Shown: one piece after another, positions 50,992 to 63,100 of the stretch
Numbering within the stretch: position 1 is the first letter of the stretch
Layout of the letters: every line of letters starts with the position of its first letter
DNA from: Perkinsus olseni
Taxonomy: Eukaryota > Perkinsozoa > Perkinsida > Perkinsidae
DNA length: 64,000 nucleotides
NCBI GenBank assembly: GCA_013115135.1
Contig: JABANP010000066.1
Location: 1 to 64,000 of the forward strand
Reading direction: 5' to 3'
The notes under the pieces: model-generated
What the model saw: the letters and a program-made list of their open reading frames with translations, nothing else
What the model was told of the DNA's origin: nothing
Database searches by the model: none
Made by a program: the position numbers and the translations under genes

Positions 50992-51999
50992 TAGTTGAGC
51001 AGATGTATGCCTACGATTAGGGAGCTCCAGGACATTCTGATACGCCGGCATGGACCATGCCTCGCCCGGCATTCATCCCGATAGAGTCCGGGCAACGATG
51101 CCAAATTAGTTTCAGCGACTGTACCCTACCGTGGCGGCACCCGATGTGCTGAGCACTTTTCCTCAGATACAGGCTATGAGCAGCAGAAGGAACACCCGAT
51201 TGAAACCCGAACACAACACGAAAGAATGATACTTCCAGAAGATTCGCGTTGCCTGTGTGAAATCATGGATAGACTTCTCCACAACCGGAGACCGGAAACT
51301 ACTCCGAGCCTCCAGGTGCAATAATTTTCGTCTACGTTGTAATTCTTGGCTACAGAGAATGCGCTCAGTCGGCGTCCACTGGGTACGCCATTAAAGTGGT
51401 ACTGTAATGTAGCAACTCATACAGACCGTCTTGGAATTAAAGCGATTACAAATAATTCTCGAATAACGTTATACTGGCGTGACGCGCACTACAGAGTAGA
51501 GCAGCACTATACTGAGTATAATAATGAATTCGGGGGGCTGCCACCAACTCAGTGTGTCGCATCGATACCGGAGGCGGGCGCCAACAACTCTGGATGGGCT
51601 CTGACAAGCTGGCCTATCAATACCTACCACCGCAGCCGAACAAGTCGAGGACGCATAGCTACCGTCACCACTCACATTAGTGATGTCGCGAGAGTCGGGT
51701 TCAGCTCCCAGGAGGCGGCCTCCAAGAGTGACTGCAACATCAGGGCAGCTTCCGGTCTGTGAGCAGCAACTAATGGACCAGACGGGGCATACCACCTACC
51801 TGGTGAGGCTCGACATATCCCAGCCCCCAGCTTCAAGGTTGGGAGACTTGGGTGTCGGCACCTGAGACGGTAGCCATACCCGAGTGGCCCTCCGCGGGCG
51901 GCTTTACTTGCAGTCCGCCCTGACTTCTCCCAGAGTGGGGAGTTACCAAATGTCTAGGTATGGTTGGGGTACTGCTGTTCTTGAATAGCTCGGCATCAG
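50992..51999. other. no recognised gene
   Basis: A plus-strand ORF at 51346-51762 is open for 138 codons but shows no motif and contains low-GC stretches unlike the coding exons around it. I see no RNA gene. Confidence 0.4.
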
Positions 52000-53572
52000 A
52001 GGGAGAGGTGGCGAAACAAGGGGTGCGGGTCTGATGGGCATCCAATCACTCCAGTGAGAGGCGGTCGGCTCACCATGCCGAGGATCTCAGTAGGGTCCAC
52101 ACTAAAGAGGCTTCCCCGCCTAGCAAGTGCAGCCGGCGCTGGCTCCTCCACAGGCGATGCGGCCGGGCCCGCGGACTCTGAGCTCGTAAGTTGCCGAGCG
52201 AGTCATGCGATTACAATGAAAACTCACCATCCCCATCACTGATGATGCTGAGAGTGCTGCCTCGTCTACCGCCTCGAGAACTCCCATCGGTGGTGGTTGG
52301 ACTGCAACGTGATGAATACTCCAACATCAATCGCTGCTTTCAGCCTCACCAGGCAACTCTAACAGCAGGATTGACGTCATGTTGCACCATCCTTTCGAGC
52401 CCGGATGTGTCGAAGAGGGGAATAGCGCGCATAAATGGCCCGGAGTCTCGCATGCCCTCACAAGGGATGGTGTTCGATGACCTGCGAAGACTCCTAGCAG
52501 CTTTCAGAGATTCCTGCTCGTTGTTCTCACTCGCTGACGAACGTCACCGCACTGCTCCTTCTAGTGCTAACTTCAATATACTCCGATCCAGAGGTGCCTG
52601 CTGCTGCTGCAGTCAGACAGGCTCCGCCTAGCGCTGCCTGTGACACACTCACGCCACCACCATTTACAGACAGGCTCATCTGAGGACGGAGCTGCAAACG
52701 GCTGGATGAGATACGCATTACGTCTGGCACGCTGCTTCGCCTCCTAGCTGCGAATCTCGGTGGAGCTAGGAGCGTGTTCCTGCTGGTGAGCGCAACCCTG
52801 TGAGAAACATTACTGCCCAGAAGTAACTACGGCTTGGCACCTCTCTGTGGCCTTCGATGGCGTGTTCCCAGCGGGGTCCAAGTGGGAGGCCGATTCGGTG
52901 TCGGAGCATCCTGCAGTGGTATCGGAGGACAGCGACAAGAGAACGGGCTTACTGGTGGAAATGGAACCTCTCGTCGAGCCCCTCCGCGTGAGTAGGTCCG
53001 GATGTTTGGCGAGTATCGACTGAGGCATCGCATCATGAGGCAACTGAGTGGCTGAAGACACGCACCTTGAGTGTCTCGTCATCATCTTCAGAGGGGGCTC
53101 CTCGGCATGTTCTCACTATGAGGGACGCGAGAGTGCGGGCTGCCTCGGCTCGGCTGTCGGCAGAGGGCTTGGAGCAGCCTCTCTGACCAGCTGTAGTATG
53201 CATGATAACCAGGGGCGAATTCTGATGAGCGCTCTGTGGATCCACGCCGTGCCGATTGACCCAACTCGAACTCAGCACCCAGCACGTTCATGCTCCCTTT
53301 GTTGACCCGATCCCGACTAACGTGCACGACCTCGATAGTCGAATCCATCGTCCGGTAGTATCGATGAGAAGGGAATGTTGTGAAAGAATTGAAGGCCAGA
53401 ACATGAACGGGTCATTGAGGAACGCCTCTTCACAGTCTTCTCCTACACTTTCCCTCGGGGCCACGACTAGCCCGCTGTACTGAGGAGGAGTCGCACTAAG
53501 CCTCTCCCGTTCATCTTGAGCACATGAGGCGGGCGCGAAGTCGTTGGCAATAGCGACCGCCCAGGGCTGCAC
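52000..53572 (-). CDS. possible unrecognised Ser-rich multi-exon gene
   Basis: Several minus-strand segments look translated although no single ORF is long. They are ESVGEDCEEAFLNDPFMFWP (about 53440), FAPGYHAYYSWSERLLQALC (about 53190), MPQSILAKHPDLLTRRGSTR (about 53020), MRISSSRLQLRPQMSLSVNG (about 52720) and GPFMRAIPLFDTSGLERMVQ (about 52420). The composition is Ser/Arg-rich with candidate GT-AG boundaries between blocks. I recognise no family and cannot fix the ends; some blocks may be chance. Confidence 0.3.
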
Positions 53573-54022
53573 TTCTATCCCGTCACCGCACCATTAGCTG
53601 GTCAGCCCAAACGACTATCTATCGTCAAGCACTGAACTGGCGAACCTCGTCTACCGTTATCCCTTTCGGTGGTGAGGTTGCACGACACGATTCGTGTCCC
53701 CGCTTAGCCTTGTGACGGGATCTTCGTTACTAGCGAGGCGGAGACCTTGCTCTCCACCCGATGGTGAATCTCTTAATGAAAACACCTCATACGCTTATCT
53801 GTTGATATGCGCCAATCGTTCCCCGTGCGAGGTCTTCTCTTCGTGACGGTTTTTTCGTGGCGGAAAGTGACGCCCACACACTCGCTGACCGTCAAGGTCC
53901 ATGCTCTGCTTTTGGAGTTATCGAGCCGAGCTGAAGACGGGTGTGGGGATATTCCCTATTCGACGACTGCAGGAAGTGAATTTGGTCTGTTTTCAGTTGT
54001 TACTTTTTTCAAACTAGTTCGA

Positions 54023-55004
54023 ATGTTGTCTGTTGCTGGTCATCGCTTCGCGAGTTTGGCTACTACCACGCCAGCTCTCCGTATGGGTTTGGTCCGCTGT
54101 TTCGCATCGGTAACCGGACCATTCCAGTGCCCTCCCTGCCCTACGCGAAGAACGCTTTGGAGCCTCACATGTCCGCTGAGACATTGACATACCATCATGG
54201 TGAGTTCGCTTCATCGGAGAGTTAAGTTTTTTTGTGAATATCTGTGCTTTCAGATAAGCATCATCAAACTTATGTTGACACTCTGAACAGCATCGCTGCT
54301 GAGAACCCTAGCATCGCTAAGAAGACGCTCGAGCAGGTTATCAAGACGGAGACTGGCAAGCCTTTCAACCAGGCAGCACAGGTATGTTGGTTTTAGTGAA
54401 GCTGGGTTGTTGAGGGAATCTAATTTTTATCAGATCTACAACCACACATTCTTCTTCAACAATCTGGGACCCGGCGCAGGTGGAGAGCCGACTGGCAAAA
54501 TTGCCGAGCTCATCACTCGTGATTTCGGGAGCTTCGAGAAGTTTAAGGAGGAGTTCACCGCCGCCGCTGTGGGACACTTTGGCAGCGGTTGGGTGTGGCT
54601 CGTTGCCGACGACGGCAAGCTGAAGATTGTAAGGGGGTTGCTTAATCTGGTTGGCGTCCCTAATGACAGCAAATTAGATATAGTAATAGGCGGGCAGCGC
54701 CAGCCGATTCCTGCCAATCGCCGTGATCATAGGTTCACAAGCTGACTCTGTTGCTTTTCAGGTCCAGGGTCATGATGCTGGTACCCCAGTGAAGGACAGC
54801 AAGGCCCCTCTCATGAACATTGATGTATGGGAGCACGCCTACTATATTGACTACAGGAACGCTAGAGCACAGTAAGTCTTTTGAGGTCGTGTGGTTGGTT
54901 TCATCGTTATATGATCTACCGTGCTGTCTAGGTACGTGAAGAACTACTGGAATCTGGTTAACTGGGACTTCGTCAACAAGAAGGTCGCCGAGGCTGGTCT
55001 ATAG
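54023..55004 (+). CDS. iron superoxide dismutase with N-terminal extension (mitochondrial-type)
   Basis: Dismutates superoxide to oxygen and peroxide. The start [20 protein letters not shown] then MGLVRCFAS is an Arg/Ser/Ala-rich presequence. The mature part begins [20 protein letters not shown]. Metal ligands are His in TYHHDKHH, His in IYNHTFFF, and Asp and His in [27 protein letters not shown] is the Fe/Mn-SOD core. The end is NKKVAEAGL, stop 55002-55004. Four introns at about 54199, 54382, 54629 and 54872. The presequence frame and the mature frame differ: GPF and VPSLPY join only if one base is missing near 54121-54125. Possibly an indel, or an upstream exon supplies the true start. Tandem with the next SOD, with the same intron positions. 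Confidence 0.88.
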
Positions 55005-55929
55005 ATTCCCGCTGCGGAAGACTCTGTGCTCCTGGATGCGCTGTGAGCCCCTACCTGATGTTTCTGCGCTGGCATACTACGAGGCCGCATTCTACTGTTT
55101 AAGGGCCGAGAGATAATATTATTGCTGTGTGATTGCATCAGCAAGTCTAGCACGGTTTCCATTGCGTGTCATCTCTGAGCAATGTTGGTGTTGTGGTTTA
55201 ATTGGGGAAGGGGCAAGTTGCTTACTTTATGTCATGATGTTTATGAGGTCAGTCCATAATGCTTTGTTGGGCACTCGGGAACGAGGCCTTATGGCGCACA
55301 GGTTGCGAGACTGTTGTCACTACTGATGGAAGTAGTCGACTGTTATTCATCTTGTAGGCCTCCGATGAATAGTTATCGCAGTCACAGTTCGGGTCTCTAC
55401 TACGTTTTATTAGAAGTCGACTCCGTGTAGATTTGTAGGGTTGCTCTATTCGATTAAATTTCAACTCAGGGCCTAACGGAGGCGTTCGATCGTGTTTTCC
55501 AACAGATGATCTTCTAGCTGGCCACATTTTATAGTTCAACTCTTCGTAACCGACTTTGATGAGATGAAGTCCAAAGAAGTCCTTTACATGCCAGTGAAAG
55601 TGATATCTTCGGAGTACCTCCTGAATGCAAGTAGATGTAACAGCTGTGCTCAATGATCACCCTCTGGGCTCGCGGGAATCCTCAGGCTACGAAGCAGTGT
55701 GTAATACTTGTCGGTGAGACGAAACTCACGCGGCAGTCTAGCTTGGCTCTAGCTAGTTCATGTTCGATTGTGTACCGGACATTGTGATGCGATTCTTGTG
55801 ACGTCTCCCGCTAGAGAAGCTCGCTGTCGAATCTTTCGTACATTCATCAGCGGATTCAGTCCAAGTCGACTAGAGGAGTTGTCTATATTTATTTTGCAGC
55901 CGTTGTTGAGTACCTCCTTCATAACTAGA
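55005..55929. other. intergenic region between the two SOD genes
   Basis: No recognised gene. A minus-strand ORF of 134 codons (55249-55653) lacks any motif. A pyrimidine-rich acceptor (TATTTATTTTGCAG, ending about 55900) lies 30 bases before the second SOD start and could receive a spliced leader. Confidence 0.4.
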
Positions 55930-56736
55930 ATGTCCGGCCCTCATGTTCTCCCTCCCCTCCCCTGGGCTGAAAATGCCTTGGAGCCTCATATGTCCGCTGA
56001 GACCATTCAATACCACTATGGTGGGCTATCGTTTCACTACTACCATTTCTCCACCGATCTTATGTTCAGGCAAGCACCATGCTACCTATGTTAACAATCT
56101 CAACAAGATCTGCGCTGATGACGGCGAGGTCGCTAAGATGAGCTTGGAGGAGATCATCAAGACTAAAAGTGGCGGAGTGTTCAATCAGGCCGCTCAAGTG
56201 AGTATTTTCGGTAGTGTGTTCAACTTGGAAGTGACCGCTTGTTTATAGATATGGAACCATACCTTCTTCTGGAACAGTCTGTCTCCCAACGGCGGCAATG
56301 CTCCCACTGGCAAGATCGCCGATCTTATCAACCGCGATTTCGGCAGCTTCGAGGAGTTCAAGAAGCAGTTCACGGCCGCTGCTGTTGGTCACTTCGGCAG
56401 TGGTTGGGCGTGGCTCGTTGCTGACAACGGCAAGCTCAAAGTTGTAAGTACATCGTGTTCTCGACTGAGCGACATCACAGGGCATTTTGTGTTTTTATCA
56501 GGTTCAAGGTCATGATGCTGGCTGCCCTGTGAGGGATAATCAGATCCCCATCCTCAACTGTGATGTGTGGGAGCATGCTTACTACATCGACTACAGGAAT
56601 GCTAGACCTGAGTAGTATTTTTCTGCTCTCTAGTTTTGTGGAGGGTTACAGTGTATCGCTCAGGTACGTGAAGCACTTCTGGGAGATCGTCAACTGGGAC
56701 TTCGCCAACAAGAACGTTGCTGCCGCCGGTATGTAG
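55930..56736 (+). CDS. iron superoxide dismutase, second copy
   Basis: Starts [20 protein letters not shown], with ligand His29 in QYHYGKHH. Further ligands are His in IWNHTFFW, and Asp and His in [15 protein letters not shown]. The core is [14 protein letters not shown]. It ends NKNVAAAGM, stop 56734-56736. Four introns occupy the same four sites as in the first SOD. All exon frames join cleanly, with no indel. The frame is open upstream of the ATG to 55768 (REARCRIFRTFISGFSPSRL), so a presequence encoded there cannot be excluded; with the ATG used here the product would be cytosolic or need internal targeting. Confidence 0.93.
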
Positions 56737-57185
56737 AGGGGGAGGCTGACGGATAAGCTGGATGGTCATGATTGCTGATAATGGAATCATCAGGATGTTG
56801 GGAAGAGCATACTACGCCTTCCGCTATTTTTTATTGTATTCGTGAGCAAACCCGTCAAATGATGGATCGAGATGGTTGAGAGTTTTTTCCTATTGATGAT
56901 CTTTGTTGTGTCGTTAATTTCGTGGATGGTGAGGGATCGTCGTTTGAAGGCAGTGAGATCTCTAGTGAGGCAGGAAGATCACTACAGCACTTCGATCACT
57001 AGTGAGATCACAAGACGTATGAAGATGGGCAGATCTTGAGCAATGGATGCTTGTTCGTATTGCCTTGTGTTCTGGCGAGTGACGTGGTTGAATGAGGAGC
57101 TACTATCAAGATACTCTCTATTAGTAGACGCGAGCGCTAGTATGGAACCGATGTCCGAGCTAAGACAGATGTTTAAGTAGCAGTC
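56737..57185. other. intergenic region after the second SOD
   Basis: No gene seen. It contains short GATCACTAGTGA-like near-palindromes at about 56970-57010. The promoter of the secreted-protein gene should be here. Confidence 0.4.
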
Positions 57186-60100
57186 ATGATCCTCACTCGT
57201 CTAACGTCGGTGCTCTGTCTTCCTCTCTGGAGTCTAGTCACGGCGACCAACTCCAGTATACCAACTGGACAGGCCAATATCACGGAAGTTCCACCTGGGA
57301 ATGGGACGATGCAGGTATCAGCGCGTCATTGTCAGCGCTCTGGCTGATCGAAGTGGTTGGAGCTTGGTCAGGAGAGTCCGGCGACCACTACTCCGGTCCC
57401 TCAGCAGAACGCGTCCAGCTCGGGGACGAGACGTCTTGTGGAGATTGACACCACTACATCTGGATGGATGGTACTATCCTGGGCGGACGTACTGAGGCTG
57501 GTGCTTCTGGGGGGGACGAGCGATGCCGAATCACACAGGCGCGAAGAACGCTGGGCCGCGATGAGTATAGCTTTATCCCCGTACATCTTTGAGTTATCAG
57601 CGCCCTTCGCGCGACTTTGCAGTGGTTGCTCATTGAGGCGTTGTGCTTGTTCGTAGTTCCCCTCCACGACGACTGTGAGTTTGACTGATGAGCTCGGTGG
57701 GGTCTCCACAGGCAGCTCGCCTATACTCATGGCTGGGGTGCTGTACACGAAGGTGAGAGCTGTTCTGCTCTGGGGTGTGACCCGAACCCTGGAGGAGAGG
57801 ACCACAGCCCGTGGCAGGTGGAAGTTCACGCTACCGGTGGTTACGAGTTCACCACAGGGTTCCATCCTGCTCCGGCCTTGAAGATGGTTCTGGCGATTAC
57901 AGATAGGACTAGGTAGGGATCGGAGATCGCGGACCGTGGTAGTATAGTGATGATCGCAATGCCGTCCTCTTTGAAATGGTGAGGATACCAATCACCCGCA
58001 CAATATGCCCTCTCACTCGAGTCGAATGGGTAGGAACCCAGAGGGCCTCATCGTTGGGTGGCCAGCCTGAGGCATCGTTCTCGTTCGGTGGCATCATGAG
58101 CGTGTAGTGATCGAGAAGTCAGGGTTGACAGCGGCTCCTGGGTCTTCAGATGCAACGAGCTCCAGTATGAAACAACAGTAGCGAAAGTGGACACTGTGAA
58201 CTCTAGTGATCTGGCTCAGCCCACTCGGCTGTACCAGAGTGAGTTCTAGTCGCATATGCCAGCTTCAACTGATTCCTCGTCGGAGCGGGCCAGCATCGAG
58301 TCGGTCCGTTAGTTTCAACCGCCGATCAAGGCCTGCTGGAGACACAGTTTGCCAGGATAATGTTCCAGCACGGAGGCACCTTCAGACTCTGCTACGCACC
58401 GGACGGTAGTACACTCGGGTGACGTGGCAGTGGAGGGGTGAGACCTGCAATGGTTCAGGAACATTCACCGAGGCTGATGGCGGCGGTAAATTCAATAACG
58501 TCTTGAACACCACCTTGATAGTTTACGGCTTGGCCAGTCCATGCGCCACTGATGGCTGTATGGCGCAGGAGCGCTGGGATTGCTGGTTCAGGTGGTGTGT
58601 GGGAAGTCACCTCGGGACTCTCCGTCCACGCCTTCGGATCGTTCGTAGGACGTGAAGTCAACTGGATCTCACAAAAGTCATGAAAGTTGCGCAGCGTGTG
58701 GTATCGCAGTTACAAGAACGAGATCCCAACGGCGGCATGTGCCATAGCCATCACTAATGGTGGTTCGGCCCTGGTTGATGGCTATCCCGGAAGAGACGGC
58801 TGGTCTGTCACCGCAGGAGGGTAGTTCTCCTTTATGCTTCAGCACCTCCACGACCACTGGTCTGTATAGGACGAGCCGTTTGCATTGGAGTGAAGCTTTC
58901 GAGTATCCGGATATCCACGAGAACAACGGAACAATGAAAGCCGGAGCTGTGGAGAGCAGCAAGAGCTGCGCTACTACAACACCGGATTCGACTTTTATCG
59001 AAGCACCGCCGACTACCGGTGAGGGAGGGGGCTTGGGGTATACCACTCGCCCAAGTGGCTTTGCGAGGCCAATTTCCAACGAGGTCGGGTCGAATCTGTC
59101 ACGTGTGAATAGTGCCGTCGAAAAGCCCAACGGAGAAGACATCCGCATATTCTTCGCGTTTTAGGGGTGGAGTTGGTAACTACTGCCGCCACTGTCTTGC
59201 CGCTCCCGAAGACATCGTCGCACAGTAGCTTCGCCTTTGCTGCTTGCTACTGCCCGAGCTACGGGAACTGCGGGGATAAGTCCGAGTGAGCAGGAATGTA
59301 TGGGGAAGAGGGAGTCGGATCGGGATGGTCTTTTCCAGGTATACTCAGCAAGTAGGGGTGTTCTACATGTGGACACTCAGGATCTGTGACCTGGGGGATG
59401 AACGCCTCTGCTCTCCTCGGTAGTAGCAGAAATGGGGTAGAGAACTTATAGTCGCAGTGATAGGGAGGGGACCTGTCCTCTGCGTAGCGCTGTATCGGAT
59501 TCAGTTTGACCGTATAAACGCTGAGACGCATGGCTACTCTGTCGCGATCGATCGGCGACCACCGTGTTTGATATGCTCAGAGGAGTAGAGCTGATGCTGC
59601 TGTAGGTACATGAGGTTCTTCCCTCAACAGAACTTTGCCTTGAGGGTTGACTGTCCTCCAGGAGAGTACGGATGTCTGACTATCGACGCAGATCAGGTGT
59701 GTATTGCCATTGGTCATTCGGGCATGTCGGGACATGGGCTGTCGCGGAAGACGGTCGACTAATTAGTTGCGGTCCTCTTATGGGTGCTGGTCCTCGCTCA
59801 GTCACGAGTGTCCTTCTTGGAGCTGTCGGGCACCCTGCCGGAAGTGATACGTCAGGCTGCAGTAGATTCAGCTCAACTGCCGAAGGTGAGGGCCATGGAG
59901 AGGGCGTCCAATCGCATGATTTGTGTTGTTATGAATTATGAGTGCTGTGGGGTTCGAACCCACGCGGACCGTGTCCAGTGGATCTTAAGTCCACCCCCTT
60001 AACCACTCGGGCAAACACTCTGTGAGAATTGCGCAATTGTATATGTGTAGCAGTGTCCGAATCGTAGGAGACGATGAACTGGGACCCCACTCACATCTGC

Positions 60101-63100
60101 AAGACCACCGTGGAGAGTCGGCAAATAGTCATACGCGAGAAGGAGAATCTCAACGGTGGATCCCGAAGAGATTATCGGTGAGCCTCACCGGCCACTCTCG
60201 AATCGGAGGTGGAGCGGTATCGAGCTCAGAGTGTGGGGAGAGTTCTTGAGGATCCGACGAAGCCTCAATCAGCGAGTGGCAGTGTGTATGTGTCAGAGGC
60301 AATGCGACAGTAGCAGCAATTGGTTCAAAGTAGCATCTCGGGCGGGTCTCCCCTTTTTCACTGAGTCCCGGTCAGGTCGGGGAAATATCTACCCCGCTGG
60401 CCGTCGGTTTCAGCTTCCGGAGTAACACCAGCAGTAGCTACACTCAGCAGGGGCAGTAGGTGGATGGGAGGCTGCTTCGTGACCATCGTCTGTCTCTAGG
60501 TATCAGCCGAGGGGGGCGTCGGTGTCTATCGTCAACCTGCCTGGAAAGCTCACCCTCTATTTCGGACAGAACACGTCGAACCCATTTGACAACTCCGCCC
60601 CAGCTGATGCGGTAGTGATGAATCGGCCGCTGCGTTCTCCCTACTCTCTACGGGTTGAGCGCCGGTTTCTCTTGATGAGCGGGAAGACCCTGATGGGCGT
60701 CCAGTTCACTAACGATTCGCCTCACCTGTGAATTGGTATAGAATTGGTATGAAACATGGACGGTTGTGGTCTCCTCGAGTACCGTCGGATGTTGCTAGAA
60801 GTGTTGTTGTCAGTACGAGTCACCGAAGGCGTCCCGCTCGGCGCTGGTCAATGTGATGTCTTTCGACCGAGATCTCCTGCATGGCCCGATCAACAGCAGG
60901 AAAACTCTTGAAGCGTGAGCCGGGAAAAGACTTCAAAGCGATGAAGGGAAATGCTTCTTGCTTCTGGCTAGGTACCTCGGTCTGGACAAGGAGACGTCGG
61001 CGGACGCCCAGTCTCGACTTGATCAGATCTGCAAGCAGGAGCTCTACTCCTCGACGATCCGAGGACCGGACTCCAAGCAGACTGCTAAGGAGTAGGGCTT
61101 AGCCACGGGGCTGCCTTGGATGCCATGGCCCCTGTCGCTGTGTTGTAGTTACATCGCCTACGTCCCATGGGGCACTGTGACCAACTACCTCTCCTTTGAC
61201 GGTCAGTACCACGATAAGGAGATCACTGTTCTCAAGGCGGGAGTCATCGGTGTCTGCTATTGTGCTGAGGTCACGGATTCTTCCGAGTGCGCGGACCAAG
61301 CTTGGATATTCACCGGCAAGATGCTCATCCGAGGCCCAGTGGGCGGGCAAGTTTGGGACTTCCCCGTGGACGTCATCGTCGGTCTGACAATTGAAGGCTG
61401 GGGGTTGGACGAGACCCGAGACTTCGTCAGAATCGTGGATTCCTCGGCCAGCTGTGAGCAAATAGAAGCTGGCAACTCCGAACCGTCGGCCCTCACCTCG
61501 ATTCTTCTCGGATGTCCGGCCGAGAACGGCGCGGGCTGCCGGGCGGCGACGAACGAAACGAATCTTATCGGCCACCAGCTGGGCTCCCACGGGCCAGCAG
61601 CAGTTCATCTTCAAGACATCGTACCGGAGCCGACGCGGACGTTGCTGACGTTCGACGGCGACCATGGGCTTAGTGATGGTGACATGATCCTGATCGAGGA
61701 GGAGACCTTGGAGATCTCCGGCAGGTTGAGCACGCTCTGGACGGAACAGCAGAAATATGTAGGCACCCGACGGCCGGCGTAGGGTAGATGCCGTTTTAAG
61801 GTCGGGTCCCTCATCATGGGACGCACGCGCTTCCGAGACAATACCTCAGTGAGCTACCCTGTGGGGCATCGGGTTACGCTGCACCCCAGCAACCCCTCCA
61901 CGCAAGTGTAGGCCTCTGCGGTTGCTGCTGCTGGCCCTCGTGGAGTTGGTCTTGTTAGGTACATCCCAGTGGCCATCCCGGAATGGCTGTCGACTGACTT
62001 CCTCAGCTTCAAGAGTCAACTGGGGCGGTGGCATCGGATATCGGAGTGGAGCACCAATGAGGAGATACGGGCCACCGTCCCCTACGCTGGGGCCAAGGTC
62101 TGCTGGGCCACACGACCAACAGGTAAAGTCCGCAGGGAGGCTTCCTCCTCAGTCACTCGCTGACTTCACTTCGAGAGCGATTTCATTCCACTTCCATAAG
62201 TGGTTGGCGGCCGTTTAGTATGCTCACCCGTCAGGCCATCATCAATCAGCATTCATGATGACGGCGGGCACGGTGAACTTCGTGAACCCTCCAGAGTTCC
62301 CCTACGCTAAGCTCTCCCTCACCACGACGATGACAGGAGCAGTGGCACCGGTCATCCTCACCTTCCAAGTAAGCCGTCGACGCCGCCGAACCATACCGAT
62401 CGGGCGCTCAGGCCGGGTCATGGGAGTACAGCCTAAACGACGGTCCCATCACGCTGGTGCTGAGGTTCCGGGACGTGGTGGATGCTGTGCAGCCCCTATT
62501 GACTGGTGAGCCCTGCCCGGTCTGCTCGTACCCTAGTCAACCCTTAGCCGACTATCGCCCCCGGTGGCCAGAGCCCCACAGGGCTCCCTGCGAGTGAGGA
62601 GCTCCCTCGGGCTCAGATGAAGCAGAGTGGGTCGATGGGTGACCGAGCAGTGGGGGATGCTCCCTCCTCCTCTGGCAGGCGTCTGCGGGAAGATCTTCAC
62701 GGAGCTGTGGTCCTCGGACGTCTCCGGGTTCCCCGTGCCAGCTGGCTGCTACTACAGCAAGACTTATCGTAACGACGGAGCTAACGAGAAGTTCTACAGA
62801 GAGTACTACATCTCCTTCAACCCAAAGTACGCTGCCTCCGCTGGTGTGTCCGAGTGTGAGGCCCTCTCCATCGAGGTACGGCCTACGTCATGACTGCAGT
62901 CCTGGCAAGACCAAGAGGGACCCTACGGAGGCATCGACTAAGCCCGCTGGGCCTCGACAAGCGCCCGCCGAGGGCCCGACTGAGTAAGCTGCCGCGTTCT
63001 TGTCTGTGGTGTGGGTCTAGGTCGTAATCTCAGGTACTGCACCTACCAAGTGGTCTTCCTAGCTTCCGTGAGTGAGTTGGTCACCAGCTCCACCCCAGTC

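Noticed and set aside
57401..57991. 196-codon minus-strand ORF
   Set aside because: The plus strand carries a better reading (GGYEFTTGFHPAPALKMVLA at about 57840) consistent with neighbouring exons of the secreted protein.
58678..59148. 156-codon minus-strand ORF
   Set aside because: No motif, and it opposes plus-strand exons of the secreted protein.
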